From NCBI GenBank assembly GCA_949361645.1, contig OX442417.1:3787026-3851025 (forward strand): a stretch of DNA of 64,000 nucleotides. Reading direction: 5' to 3'. Numbering within the stretch: position 1 is the stretch's first letter; every line of letters begins with the position of its first letter. The notes under the pieces were generated by a model that saw only the letters and a program-made list of their open reading frames with translations, ran no database searches and had not been told where the DNA came from. This document shows positions 44,754 through 55,160 of this stretch, one piece after another. This stretch comes from Spongilla lacustris. Its lineage: Eukaryota; Porifera; Demospongiae; Spongillida; Spongillidae. The position numbers and the translations under genes are program-made.

Positions 44754-46173
44754 GCTACATGTAGGGTGTGTATCCGGTTATCAGGTTAATTATTCTGGTT
44801 ATTCGGATATTCACAAAAACCTATCCGTTCGAATTGTAATTTAGCATTAGCAAAATCGATTATTGGATTTGTTCTATTCGAAATAACCGGTTTGTGCATC
44901 TCCATTCGGAGGTACTTAGGTATTCGTCGTCCGCATCGACAATTCGCCCATTATTCGAATACATTTTTATGACGATATCCGGATACGCTATTACATGTAC
45001 GACAATAATTACTTCTGATTAGAAACGTAAACGTAACGTTAACGTCTTTGTCATGTACGGGCACAGTATTAATTCGAACTAGCCAAAAGAGATCTCCCTC
45101 TCCACGTGTCATGACGACGGACAGCTCCAGCTACAAATCAAAGAGTTAGTTCGCTTAGTGCATTTCGAACGAGCTGGTTTCTTGCATCAATCTCTCTGAG
45201 CTGATATTGCCGCGATCGTACTTAGGCGTACTTATATTAGTTGCTAGTACTAGTATTTTCAAAACTCGCGATGGTGAAATGGAGGCTGCATGCCTGGTGG
45301 TGCATAAACTTCATCTGTGGTTCTATTCTTTAGGCATCAGTGTACATCTGTAGGTAGACCTCAGCGTAGCCACGCTAACTTAGGTCGGGACACGCCCAAT
45401 TGCAACTAGGTATGTGGGTATAGGCCAAGCGATTTAGGCCTATACATGTATGTAGGTAGCTGTGGTTGTGTGCTGAGTGCATGTGGTGAGATGTGGGTTA
45501 GCTGTGGATGCATGCTGAGGGTACTTATCTGGTGTAATGTGGGTAGTTGTAGGAGGGTGTCTGGTGTGATGGGGGTAGCTATAGTTGTGTGGCTCATGAG
45601 GGTATCTGGTGTGATGGGGTAGGTGTGTTTGTGTGCTGAGGGTGATGGGGGTAGGTGTGTTTGTGTGCTGAGGGTGATGGGGTAGGTGTGTTTGTGTGCT
45701 GAGGGCATCTGGTGTGATGGGGGTAGGTGTGTTTGTGTGCTGAGGGTGATGGGGGTAAGTGTGTTTGTGTGCTGAGGGTGATGGGGGTAGGTGTGTTTGT
45801 GTGCTGAGGGCATCTGGTGTGATGGGGGTAGGTGTGTTTGTGTGCTGAGGGTGATGGGGGTAAGTGTGTTTGTGTGCTGAGGGTGATGGGGGTAAGTGTG
45901 TTTGTGTGCTGAGGGTGATGTGGGTAGCTGTAGGAGGGTCTCTGGTGTGATGTGTACATTTAGGTGACTCAGTGAGCTGAAAACCTGAATAACCTAGGTA
46001 TTCGGCTGGCAAAATTGTCAAAACCTATTCGGAAAAATCGATTTTCCTTTTTCAAGTATTCGGAAAAATCGATTTCAGATCCAGAAAAACTTGAAGAATC
46101 GATTAGTGTTTTAAAAGTATTCGGAAAAATCGATATTTATTATTCAGGGGAGGTTACACACCCTAGCAACATG
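44754..46173. mobile_element. hAT-like non-autonomous element with 8-bp target duplication
   Basis: GCTACATG (44754-44761) and GCAACATG (46166-46173) flank an element of 1404 bp. Its left end is TAGGGTGTGTATCC and its right end GGTTACACACCCTA. The 8-bp duplication (one mismatch) and the TAGGG termini are typical of hAT elements. Both subterminal regions are rich in ATTCGGA and AATCGAT motifs. The interior contains no transposase but a large minisatellite. A related left end is at 56477. Confidence 0.88.
45600..45925. repeat. G-rich minisatellite (33- and 41-bp units) inside the hAT-like element
   Basis: Units with the core GTGATGGGGGTAGGTGTG followed by TTTGTGTGCTGAGGG repeat about eight times, some with an extra CATCTGG. 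More divergent units extend from ~45420 to ~45960. The reverse strand is open in all frames and reads His/Pro/Thr repeats, an artefact of the repeat. Confidence 0.93.
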
Positions 46174-46221
46174 CATGTACATATAACACCTGACCACAAG
46201 CTATAATAGAATGAACCCACT

Positions 46222-46260
46222 CAGGGGCGGATCCAAGATTCCGGGAAGGGGTGTGGGGGG
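46222..46260 (+). mobile_element. Solo end of a CAGGGGCGGATCCA element
   Basis: CAGGGGCGGATCCAAGATT followed by a G-rich run resembles the nested element at 29148 and the fragment at 12719. No second end was seen. Confidence 0.4.
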
Positions 46261-46659
46261 ATCTAAAATTATATTCACAATGGGTAGGTACCATGAATAA
46301 TTAACGTGGCTTAGGTCAAAGTTTAATTAATATCCCATCGCATTTCAAAACGATTCTTTTTTGTTACTCGAACATTACCATGGGGTACATGCAGTACTTT
46401 TGATATGGTCCCCCACAGCACCACACACCAGATGCTGCTCCAAGCGAGTCGCCCTGACCGCCTTTATAATTACATAATAACGTAACGTAATAAGTGATTA
46501 TTTTGTATAGAACCAATAGAACCAATTTGCAGGTATAGGCATGTTACCAGTAGCTATGGCTATTTCAATATTCGAAGGATTCCGCGAAGCTACAATTATG
46601 CCGTAAATAGTGATCATCAATGAATTATGTAATGCGGAGCCCGTCAAAGGTCAAAGTGC

Positions 46660-49486
46660 ATGATGCAGAGATCTAGAGTAGTTCGAAAGCCTATTGTCCT
46701 CGCTGGCATCGTGGCCCTTGTTATTGTGGTGCTATATTTCAATCCGTCATCTCCTAAAACTATACGCCTTGAAGCCAAGAATTCAAAGTATAAGTCCGAA
46801 CAAGCGTGGAAGATATTCCGGAATGCGCTGAACCGGTACAAGGATCTTCACAAGCGTGGGATCAAGTCCCTTCAGTCCTCTGAACGCAATACACAGTGCC
46901 AAATCAAAATTATCCACAGGGTGTATTCAACCCGGTGTACGCGTGTTTTACTGTAGTGGAGGATACGCGGTGTATACTTCGAATGCATAACGAGCGTATC
47001 TACTCTGTTACTCTTGCTATACACAATAGCTGTATAACGCACGATGCACATCGTGTATAACGTGAGTTTACATTCTGCATACACTTGTTATACACAACGA
47101 TTGTATAACGCGTGAGACATTAAGCGGAAAACGAGTGTACGCATACAGGTGTGAAATATGCGATGATCACTATGAAATCACGTGGATCGATCACGCGGTG
47201 GCAGCTGGCAACTTCCATTCATTTACAGCGGTCATCAAAGAAGCTAAGATGTCAGTATCGATTCGCTGGACTAGCTGCTAGTGCAATGGACTCATCGAAG
47301 TATTTGTACTTGTGTGGGCCGGTATAATGATTGGTAAGTAAGATAAGATATTGTATATTGACCGTTGTATTTCGTGCTTTGTAGCGTGGAAAACTGCGGT
47401 ATAGAGCTTACACCCGATATATAGAAGATAGTGCACCGGTAAGACAAAGGTTTGGATCCTTTATTGTTACAGGCTGTTTCACGCATGTGCATGCGCGATT
47501 TAATACATCAATGTGTATTTGCAGGATGAAATCGTAAGTCATTGCTGCAGAAGGTTTAAACAGCAAACAGTAAGTCGCTTACAGAGTGAAGTTAAACAAA
47601 CTGCCCCATGCAGCAGCATTCACAATCCGCTCTCAGCAAATTAAAGAGGACGGACAAAACAGCAAATCAACATGGTATGGCAAGATTTATTTGTATAGGC
47701 ATGCAGCTACGTTAACATCTTTTCTTTCATCTAGCATCTCTGACCGGGGAGCATATATGAACAACATAAGAGGCGGCGAAGGCAAACATGCAGGAAGCAA
47801 GCAGCCAAGCGGGCACAAAGAGGAGTACAGAAAGAAAAAAAGAAGATACATTTGGCAACGTTCATGCAGCCACTTTGACTGAGCTGGAAAAGACTGAGAA
47901 CTTCTATCTTTTATACCTGATTTCATCTGTACTGTATTCGTTTCGATATCACACAAGATAACTTGCAATATTAATAATGGTTATGGGACAATATGCGGTG
48001 ATAAACGGAAGGCATGCCTGTGCTCAAGCATTACGGAGTTATACTGGTTGATTATAGCCTGCACTGTACCAAAAAAAGGCTTGTTATCCACCCGTTATAT
48101 GCGCGTTTACTCATGGTATCCTCGCGTCATACGCGGTTGTATACATAGTGCTATCCACCAACATTACACCCGATCGGATGTCAGTCTCCTTCCACACGTT
48201 ATCCACCGGTGTAAGCAGCATGTTTAGATTCACGTAAAACGCGTGTATACAAGCAGTATACACGCATTATACATAGCTGGAAAACAACGTTTTGGCACTG
48301 TGATAACGTGAAGACTCTTACGTGGGCTTGCAGTCGCAAAACATGCAACTGTGGATTAGGCGACCAACTACTTAAGATTCAGTTTTTCTTTCTACTAGCC
48401 CTGATGTCCGACCGGGTCTTCACAATTACTTGGGACGTGGATCTGCGCCACAAGACCGGAGATATTGAGCATAACGAAATCAACTGGGACATTTTCAACA
48501 CAAGTGTAGGAAATTCAATGTGCGGTTCTCACAAGTCCGACTCACTGTGCAACCACAACGTATACGCATCTACGTCCTTATTTGGTTTCGGGTGGACCGA
48601 GAGCGAGTACGATCGATTTGGAGAAGCTCTATTTGGGCAGGAGAAGCACATCACCGTTTTGGCAAATGTATTTGTGAGCGCCATGTTTATAGGCGACAAA
48701 TCGCTGATGAGAACGGGGAAGATGATTGAAGAAGGCTTCCAAACCCTGGGGGTGAGCTCCATTTTAGACGCGGACAGGTACCAAGGAGTTCACTTCACTC
48801 ACGGCTCGCCCTGGTACGCGATGCTGCAAGTCGTAGGGTTAACGAAGGTATTGGGCATTTTACCGATGAATAACGGACATGTCGTGGCCAGTGAGTCGTG
48901 GGTGCAGCTCAATCACATCCTGTTTAATTATCTTTTCAAATTCCCTACTGGATTAACGACACGAGTAGAGGAAATCAAGAAATCGTTGGGGATTGAGCGG
49001 CAATCCTATGTAGCGGTGCATCTGAGAACTGGATTCGAAGGCTCCCCACAAGTTGACAGTTTGGGAACACGTTTGCTATTCAGGAATTGGAAATTTTTTG
49101 ACCAATCAGCGTGGTCCTGCATTCTAGCTTATTCCATCCGGGTAGCAGACAATTTCGTTGGTCCAAATACTCCTATCTACGTCGCAACCGATTCTGTGAT
49201 GGCAAAAGAGTGGGCGAAAACCAAATATGGTGCGAGAGTACGAACCGCTTCATTGAACCCAGCGCACTTCGCCCACGCCTCTGAGGGTCAGGATGGAAAA
49301 TCGTTGTGGATCGACTTTCATATCTTAGGAGGCGCTCAAATAATGATACACGGTGACAGTTCTTATGCTACCAATGCAGCCTTTCTTGCTCCCATTCCAC
49401 TATTCAAACAGGCGTGGATTTGGCATGATGACAACATGAAGTGTATAGTTTCTCATTTGGGAAACAGTACTACGTGTGTTTGTTGA
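46660..49486 (+). CDS. Type II membrane glycosyltransferase (fucosyltransferase-like), coding sequence split by an element
   Basis: Two coding segments, 46660-46891 and 48306-49486, join into one 470-residue frame if the 1411-bp element and one ATA copy are ignored. The N-terminus has a short basic cytoplasmic tail and a signal anchor (about residues 12-28, VLAGIVALVIVVLYF), placing the rest in the Golgi lumen. The catalytic part starts at LTWACSRKTC and has NCGLGDQLLKI, a hydrophobic FFFLLALMSDRVFTITWD, AVHLRTGFEGSP and IYVATDSVMAKEWAK. GGAQIMIHGDSSYA lies near the end. A Gly-Leu-Gly-Asp loop, a VHLRTG arginine motif and a terminal serine-rich acceptor loop fit GT-B-fold fucosyltransferase relatives, and donor GDP-fucose is inferred. 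As the DNA stands the frame is interrupted unless the insert is spliced out. One in-frame splice option joins 46934 to 48277. Confidence 0.65.
46889..48305. mobile_element. CACTA-like (EnSpm) non-autonomous element inserted in the glycosyltransferase frame
   Basis: ATA at 46889-46891 and 48303-48305 flank a 1411-bp element with terminal inverted repeats CACAGTGCCAAA (46892-46903) and TTTGGCACTGTG (48291-48302). Both subterminal ~250 bp are packed with short direct and inverted motifs such as GTATACGCG, TATACACAA, GTATAACG and GTGGATAAC. Terminal CAC, 3-bp duplication and subterminal arrays are the hallmarks of CACTA elements. No transposase was found inside. Removing the element restores a continuous frame across the junction (codons AAT-AAC-GTG). 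Confidence 0.87.
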
Positions 49487-49673
49487 CCCTATTGTTGCAT
49501 CAACTTGCATGTATGCGTGAACTGTATATACGCGTGTCACACAGCACGACTGCATGTCATATTGAGTTACATATCATGCAATGGAAACCAAAAGGTGAAA
49601 CATGCATGGCGGATGATTTTCCGTGGGCGGTGTCATAGGGTATCCGCAATTTTAGCCTATTTTTAGGTCCAAA

Positions 49674-49856
49674 GGGGACCGTATTCCCTAAGGAAATAGA
49701 CCCAACTCGCTATTGAATACGCGGTGTCACAGGAAAATCTGTCGCCTGGAAATTGTGTCGCGGCGACAGTTTTTCCTCAGGAAATTATGTCGCTCACAAT
49801 TAACGTAGCGACCGTATATCCTAAGGAAATTCTGTCGTCAGGAAATACTGTCGCTC
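49674..49856. repeat. Second palindrome array, GCGACA..TTTCCT type
   Basis: Palindromes lie at about 49674-49703, 49763-49793 (GCGACAGTTTTTCCT mirrored by AGGAAATTATGTCGC) and 49808-49837, with half units at 49728-49745, 49746-49761 and 49838-49854. Half sites are G(C)GACA-n-TTTCCT. The size, ~30-bp spacing and GnGACA...TGTCnC edges resemble the array at 31209-31398, although the core differs. Confidence 0.88.
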
Positions 49857-49899
49857 GACACGGATCAGTCCAAATACGTTGTATACGCTATTGCTAGCT

Positions 49900-50616
49900 T
49901 AATTTCTGTTGTAACCAAACCTATATCCTCGATCCTCTTTGTAACATTGAGCACCATGCAGTATACATAAATGGTTGTATTCAGCAAAGCCGGAGAGCTG
50001 CTGCAATTGTTTGGCCCAAACACCCTGCAGACTCTGTATCTTAGATCGCTTCATGTAACTGTTCCAAACTCTCATCAAAGGAGGAAAACACATGCAGGAT
50101 TCATAGATTTATGTGCATGTACATGTAGTAATAAGTAGACACAGCTCTTGACGAAAATCTTGTCTCAGATCCTGTTACAATAAGTAAGATACATAGTTTC
50201 CATCAGCTGCAATTCTCTTTGTTGCTGCAACATGCCCTTATCATTGCCTGCATGTGAATATGTACAAATACTAGCATTTATAAATACCTGAATTTTATTT
50301 CAAGATTGCTGTTCATGTCATAAGATTCTGAATACAAGCTTGATTTCACATTGAATTCAATGCCGGGGCAAATGAACATGTCTGCCATATACCAAAAAGG
50401 GGGAGGGGGAATATTTGGTTGAATCTTGAATTGAAAAACGATATGGAAAAGCTATGTAGCATAAAAATATTGATCACAGTCTCAATTTCTTTGCTGTAAC
50501 TGATGCTGCATGAAGGCACAGTTTACCTTAGAAAGACAATTTCATTTTAAGAAACACATAAATGCTGCTGCTGTTAATAACTAAGGTACATTGATACAAA
50601 TTCTTGACCTGATCTG
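49900..50616. other. Spacer without recognisable gene
   Basis: Only short open frames were seen. No repeat partner was found within the window. Confidence 0.4.
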
Positions 50617-50839
50617 TTAAAACCTTGCAACATCAACTGAACAGTGTAACAGAAACGCATGCAGCAACTCTGGTAAAGGACCAATCAAATCAACATCTAT
50701 ATGCATGGTGTGCCATACTTTACTCCTTACATGCAGGACTTGGGTGGAGCTCTGCTGATGTCTTTTCACATTTTCTACGCACATGTATACATTTGCATGC
50801 ATGTAAGTGTTTGCATACCACACATCCTTCATTAGCATG
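50617..50839 (-). pseudogene. Integrase-like fragment
   Basis: On the minus strand AELHPSP is followed, after a one-base frame change, by KVWHTMHIDVDLIGPLPE. The combination of LHP, W, a D in HID and GPLP fits the zinc-to-core junction of LTR-retroelement integrases. It is short and broken. A chance or composite origin is possible because the upstream frame runs into the fragment at 50840-51100. Confidence 0.45.
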
Positions 50840-51100
50840 CGCCTCCCATGCATTGGTATATGTTTGTGGAGCTGTAATACGTGGTACATCTATCCATCAC
50901 CCGTTTGCACAAATAACAAAACAGTATAGGGGGTGGATTTCGGGTAGATCATTTGTAATGTCAATGTGGAAGACACTATATTTAAGCGGTCTGAATAGTC
51001 TGTGCACTTATACATGTATGATGGCCTCAGGCTCTTTCCCTTTTCTTTAGCCACCAAAAGGCTTCCGCATACCCTACAGCATTGCTGAACCTTAGCGCTG
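50840..51100 (-). pseudogene. Cysteine-rich fragment resembling RAG1-N-terminal-like transposon proteins
   Basis: The minus strand reads CCRVCGSLL, then MYKC, and after one frame change FHIDITNDLPEIHPLYCFVIC, an in-frame stop, and WEAHANEGCVVCKH. From general memory, the order CRxCG, acidic-HP..C..C and WxxHxxxxCxxC is shared by RAG1-N-terminal-like proteins of some invertebrate elements. This copy is broken by a shift and a stop. Confidence 0.45.
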
Positions 51101-51699
51101 TGCTGATCCATTCAAAACCTGCGACTATGCCAAACTATGCCTACATGTACATTCGTGATTTGTATGTTGAAAAAAAAAATGTGACACATCCTAAACCATG
51201 TTTTCGCCTATTGGCATGCGTATTCTCGATGATGGTGCGTAATGACCTTCTTGGGAATTTGGTTGGCGTCCACCTGATTAGTTTAAACTTACCCCCTTCC
51301 CTACGGCAATGGTGCTAAAGTATAGGATGCGCACGTAAAGGAAACGTGGCAATAACACGCCTGCGCATATGGGGTATTCTTACGCGTTTTGATAAAACAA
51401 CTGTGTTTTGGGCATTTTTGATTTTACAAAGAATGCATATGGCTCGCTGGAAACGTAGCATTCATAATGAGGTGTGGATTATACAAGTAGTTCCAAAAGT
51501 ATTTACGGTATAACCTAGTGTCCAGCCTCAAACCACTGTGACGTTTATTATGCATGCCGTGGGTGTACATGTATCAGTATACAACAGACGTGAGTCATCA
51601 ACAGTAGTATACGTAGCTACGAAGGTCTCTTGCGTGTAAGTCCAATCTATTAATTGTATATCGCAGACAGAAATGAAGCCTGCATGTATTGATGCTCCC

Positions 51700-51960
51700 C
51701 TAAAGGTTTAAACCTCTAGTGAACTGGGCTATGGACTATGCCAGGGAGTGTTGGTATGACTATGAGGTTGTAAAACGTTGGCTTTACATCGCTATCGCGT
51801 CAATCATTATAGGGGCTGGGCGCTATATAGATAGTATTAACGGGCAGGGGTTGAAGGTTTCATTCTCTAGTGCACTCATTTTGCGATAGAACTGGGCTAT
51901 GGACTAAGCCAAGAAGTGTTGGAATGGGGTTATAAAAAAGTTGGTTTTACATCGACATGC
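51700..51960 (+). repeat. Diverged tandem duplication (~160-bp unit)
   Basis: CTCTAGTG, GAACTGGGCTATGGACTA, GCCA, AGTGTTGG and GTTGG(C/T)TTTACATCG occur in the same order at 51710-51795 and 51870-51955. The function is unknown. Confidence 0.8.
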
Positions 51961-53246
51961 TGTTTACTGTACTGTGTTAAATGTGGGCTCACAAACTAAC
52001 TCCTCAGAGTTACGAACTTGTAGCAGTAGTACCTTAGGGGTAAGCCGGCTCAGCTGAAGCGGACGAAGCTAGCGATAACATCAGGATCAGTTAATTCATT
52101 GACGATGTTGTATATTGAAATGATGTTGCTTGAACAATGATCACGTGCAGTCATGCTTATAATTGTACCGACGAATCAGTGTAGAACTTTTAATCGAAGA
52201 TATTCACAATAATGTAATGGTTACAATGATATAATTGTGTTAATGGCTTTTATTATATACAATCTAAATACTTCATTCCAAACTTAGTAAGGCTTTTAAA
52301 AGTTTTGCCCTAAAAAGCAGTATAACTTCTTCATTCCGAGCCTAATTAAACAGTGCACCTAAACATAATTTTTCTGTGCATTTTATATCACACTGCAAGC
52401 TATTGCATGTTGCATGTGTTTATTTGTAGGAGGCATTCAAGTTGTTTATACTGCAAGAGTATTGAGTATTGTTTTATTAAAGACGTAATCACAAATTCAC
52501 AATATGACGCAATAGACAGTTAGCAGTTATTTAAGATCTCATAATAACATATATCAATAAAGTACAAGTACATGTGCCATAGATGTAAATGTCAATATCT
52601 GGGTCTCTATTATTCAGTTTTATGTACTGCATGGAAAGTTATGTTCATGTCATGTATGCATTGGCAAATGACCTAAATGAAATGCACAAAGTATAGCTCA
52701 GTTTGGACCTAAGGGGGATTGTAATAACATCACTTCAACATTAGTAGGCCTAGTGCTATACCAAGGGAAGACACTGAGGCAGGACAGGTCTCTATCCAGT
52801 TATCCATTAGCTGTTTTAGTAGCCTTTGGCTTGTGTTAATCAATGCATGGAATTTATGCAGTGGATCTGCTTTTGTGTCAGGTTGGTATAGAATAATGCA
52901 CGCAATGTGGTGTGCACTGGCAAAGTACAATATTTCCTAAAGGCTACAGGATATAATCGTAGCCAATTAATGTTCTCTGCTGCTGTACCGTATACGCCTG
53001 TGTGCAGATAAAATCTCTTAAACTCCTGAACATGATTAACCCAAGTGACTAATGCCAATCTATGGGCATATTTGATTAAAATTATATCTTAATACAGGTT
53101 GTGAAAAATGATTTATCTTAATTGTGGCAATCAATGGTCACATTTTATTTACTGTTTTGTTATAAGTATGCCAGCATGTACATGTGTGAATTCTCATGCA
53201 CTGCAGTGCATCATCCTTACAGATAGAAACAACATAGAGCTGAGAA
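51961..53246. other. Spacer; minus-strand degenerate frames
   Basis: Between about 52735 and 53058 the minus strand carries overlapping open frames (LALVTWVNHVQEFKRFYLHTG, then LYPVAFRKYC, then SQRLLKQLMDNWIETC) that look protein-like and may be an old transposon gene. No family can be named. The rest is A/T-rich without signal. Confidence 0.3.
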
Positions 53247-54018
53247 ATGGCTGAAACTGAAATGGAAGCATGTGTTATCCCAAATATGAGAGTTAAAGAG
53301 AATGAAGATTCTCAAGTTTTTGTCTCTAAGAAGAGCTATCACCTAGACACCGTACCTGATACCGAAATGGAAGTCAAAATTTAAGTGAGGATGAATTAGA
53401 GCTTTTAAAGCAGCAAGAAATGGCGACAAAAGCAAAGCCCACAAACTGCTTGACAAGTAAGAACAATACATGCATGTCTGGGCATGAATTATGATGTGCT
53501 CTGGCTGCAGAGACATAAACGTTATGTGTTGCAAACACCCTTCCCATTAATGGTGGCATTTGAGTATGAAGAGGAAAATGATCTAACGGAAATGATAATT
53601 AAACATCTGTATCACTAGCTCAGGGACACCACTAGTGCAGATAATCAAAGAATTGTAGACTCAATTGTTGGACATCTGATGCTGATAGAGTTGAAAATGC
53701 TGGGGATGATGACAAGATTGAGAGTCTTGACTTAGCAATTGACATTATTGCTGGTGTGAGTTCACAACTTAGTTAATGTACTTATAACAGTCAAATTGTT
53801 TCATTTCTGTGGCAGAAACTGATCGAAATCCATACGGAGTATGAAGATGCCACAGAGAATGCCCTTGTTAGAGCTGCTAAGGAAGGTGATCTGGATCATG
53901 CATGTTTTAACGTGAGTTACATAATCCCCAGCAAGCACAATTACACTGGTATGGAATACATTATGGCATACATTTATTTAAATCACCTTGCACTATGGAC
54001 TTGGTTTGGGTGGGGAAT

Positions 54019-54050
<32 letters not shown>

Positions 54051-54336
54051 GAGTGATTTATAGGGGTTTAGTGTTATTATTTGTGTATTACTAATATTTG
54101 TAGACCTATATGCTTATAATAATATGCACAAATAATTGGTATGTTTGTTAACAAAAGAAATTGTATAATGACTTGATTTTTAATGCTCTCAGAAATGGCC
54201 ACTACTTATAGCAGCGGGATGTGGATTTGCCAAGTGTGTATCTCAAGTATGGAATGTCTTAGAGGATGATGAGGATGGAGAAATAATTTTCGAAACAGAT
54301 CTACTTGGCAATAATTGTTTGCTTAGAGCTATTGAA
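53247..54336 (+). pseudogene. Ankyrin-like repeat gene, frame broken
   Basis: Exon-like blocks are joined by good splice sites. The first starts with ATG at 53247 and ends at a GTAAG near 53456. A second runs from an acceptor near 53511 to a GTGAGT near 53756. Two more are 53816-53911 and 54193-54336, both phase 0. Translations include PLMVAFEYEEENDLTEMIIKHL, ENALVRAAKEGDLDHACFN and WPLLIAAGCGFAKC, which follow the helix-turn-helix rhythm of ankyrin repeats. Two single-base frame changes (near 53380 and 53675) and an in-frame TAG (about 53617) break it. Either the gene is dead or the assembly has indels. The 3' part was not found. Confidence 0.5.
54018..54048 (+). repeat. Poly-G tract
   Basis: An unbroken run of about 30 G inside the intron between the last two ankyrin-like exons. 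Confidence 0.95.
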
Positions 54337-55091
54337 GTAAGGCTAAGGCAAATTGCTCACGGTTCGAGTATAGTTGCATGCATCTTTACTGTCCTTTTCA
54401 TGTCAGGAAAAGCATCCATGGTCTACAATTCTTGTATGGAATCTGCTGTAATAAAAGCCATCATGTTATGTTATTGCTAATGCATATCCCTGCATGCAGG
54501 GTTGCATGCTATGTCAACCCAAAATGCAGTTTGATTGTGGACTATACAATGTACTGAAACCAAATTTTGTTGGCTCAGTCTGTCAACTGTTTCATGTTTT
54601 ATGTGTACATTGGTTCGAGGTTTGGCTTACTCGTTAATATAATTTTATTATAAATATATATTATAATTATATATACAAATGACACCAGTATGGGGAATGG
54701 AACTATAAATAAATATTCACCTTCCTAGAGCATTAACTTAGTCAATGCACCATGCATATCTATTTACAAGTTAGTAAACTCCAAAGGTATGTGTGCACAA
54801 TGGCTATTGATACAGCTCATTCCTTGAAAACAGGTAAAGGCTTCATATTTGAAATCATCATATAAGGCATTCAAACGTACCAACCGTCGCTAGATTCGCG
54901 TCAAAATGGTGTTTACAGTAATTACTTTATTTGGTAGGCCTACGTGACTGCATGAGGGTTATTAAGCTTTGAAACATTATAGCAATTGCATGTAGTTGAG
55001 CATGCTGTAGCTTTACAATTTGCTCTACTTTGTGAACCTGCATTCAAACTCACCAACTCATGCATGCATGCGTCAATAGTTATTTGGCACA
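54337..55091. other. Spacer without recognisable gene
   Basis: No further ankyrin-like exon could be recognised. A/T microsatellite-like sequence lies at 54640-54680. Confidence 0.4.
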
Positions 55092-55160
55092 TGGCCTTAA
55101 AGCTACATGACCACAAATTGGTATAATACCAATTTGTGGTCAATGCCATGTAGCTTTGAA
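55092..55160. mobile_element. Short palindrome (AAAGCTACATGACCACAAAT type)
   Basis: AAAGCTACATG, ACCACAAATTGGTAT and its mirror ATACCAATTTGTGGT, CATGTAGCTTT form a nearly loopless hairpin. One half recurs at 23755-23787 (AAAGCCACATGACCACAAAT), so it is a dispersed miniature element. Confidence 0.85.

Noticed and set aside
45406..46021. 193-residue minus-strand open frame rich in His, Pro and Thr
   Set aside because: It is the translation of the G-rich minisatellite inside the hAT-like element and has no domain.
48520..48762. Open frames on both strands within the glycosyltransferase exon
   Set aside because: They are shadows of the real frame, which carries the conserved motifs.
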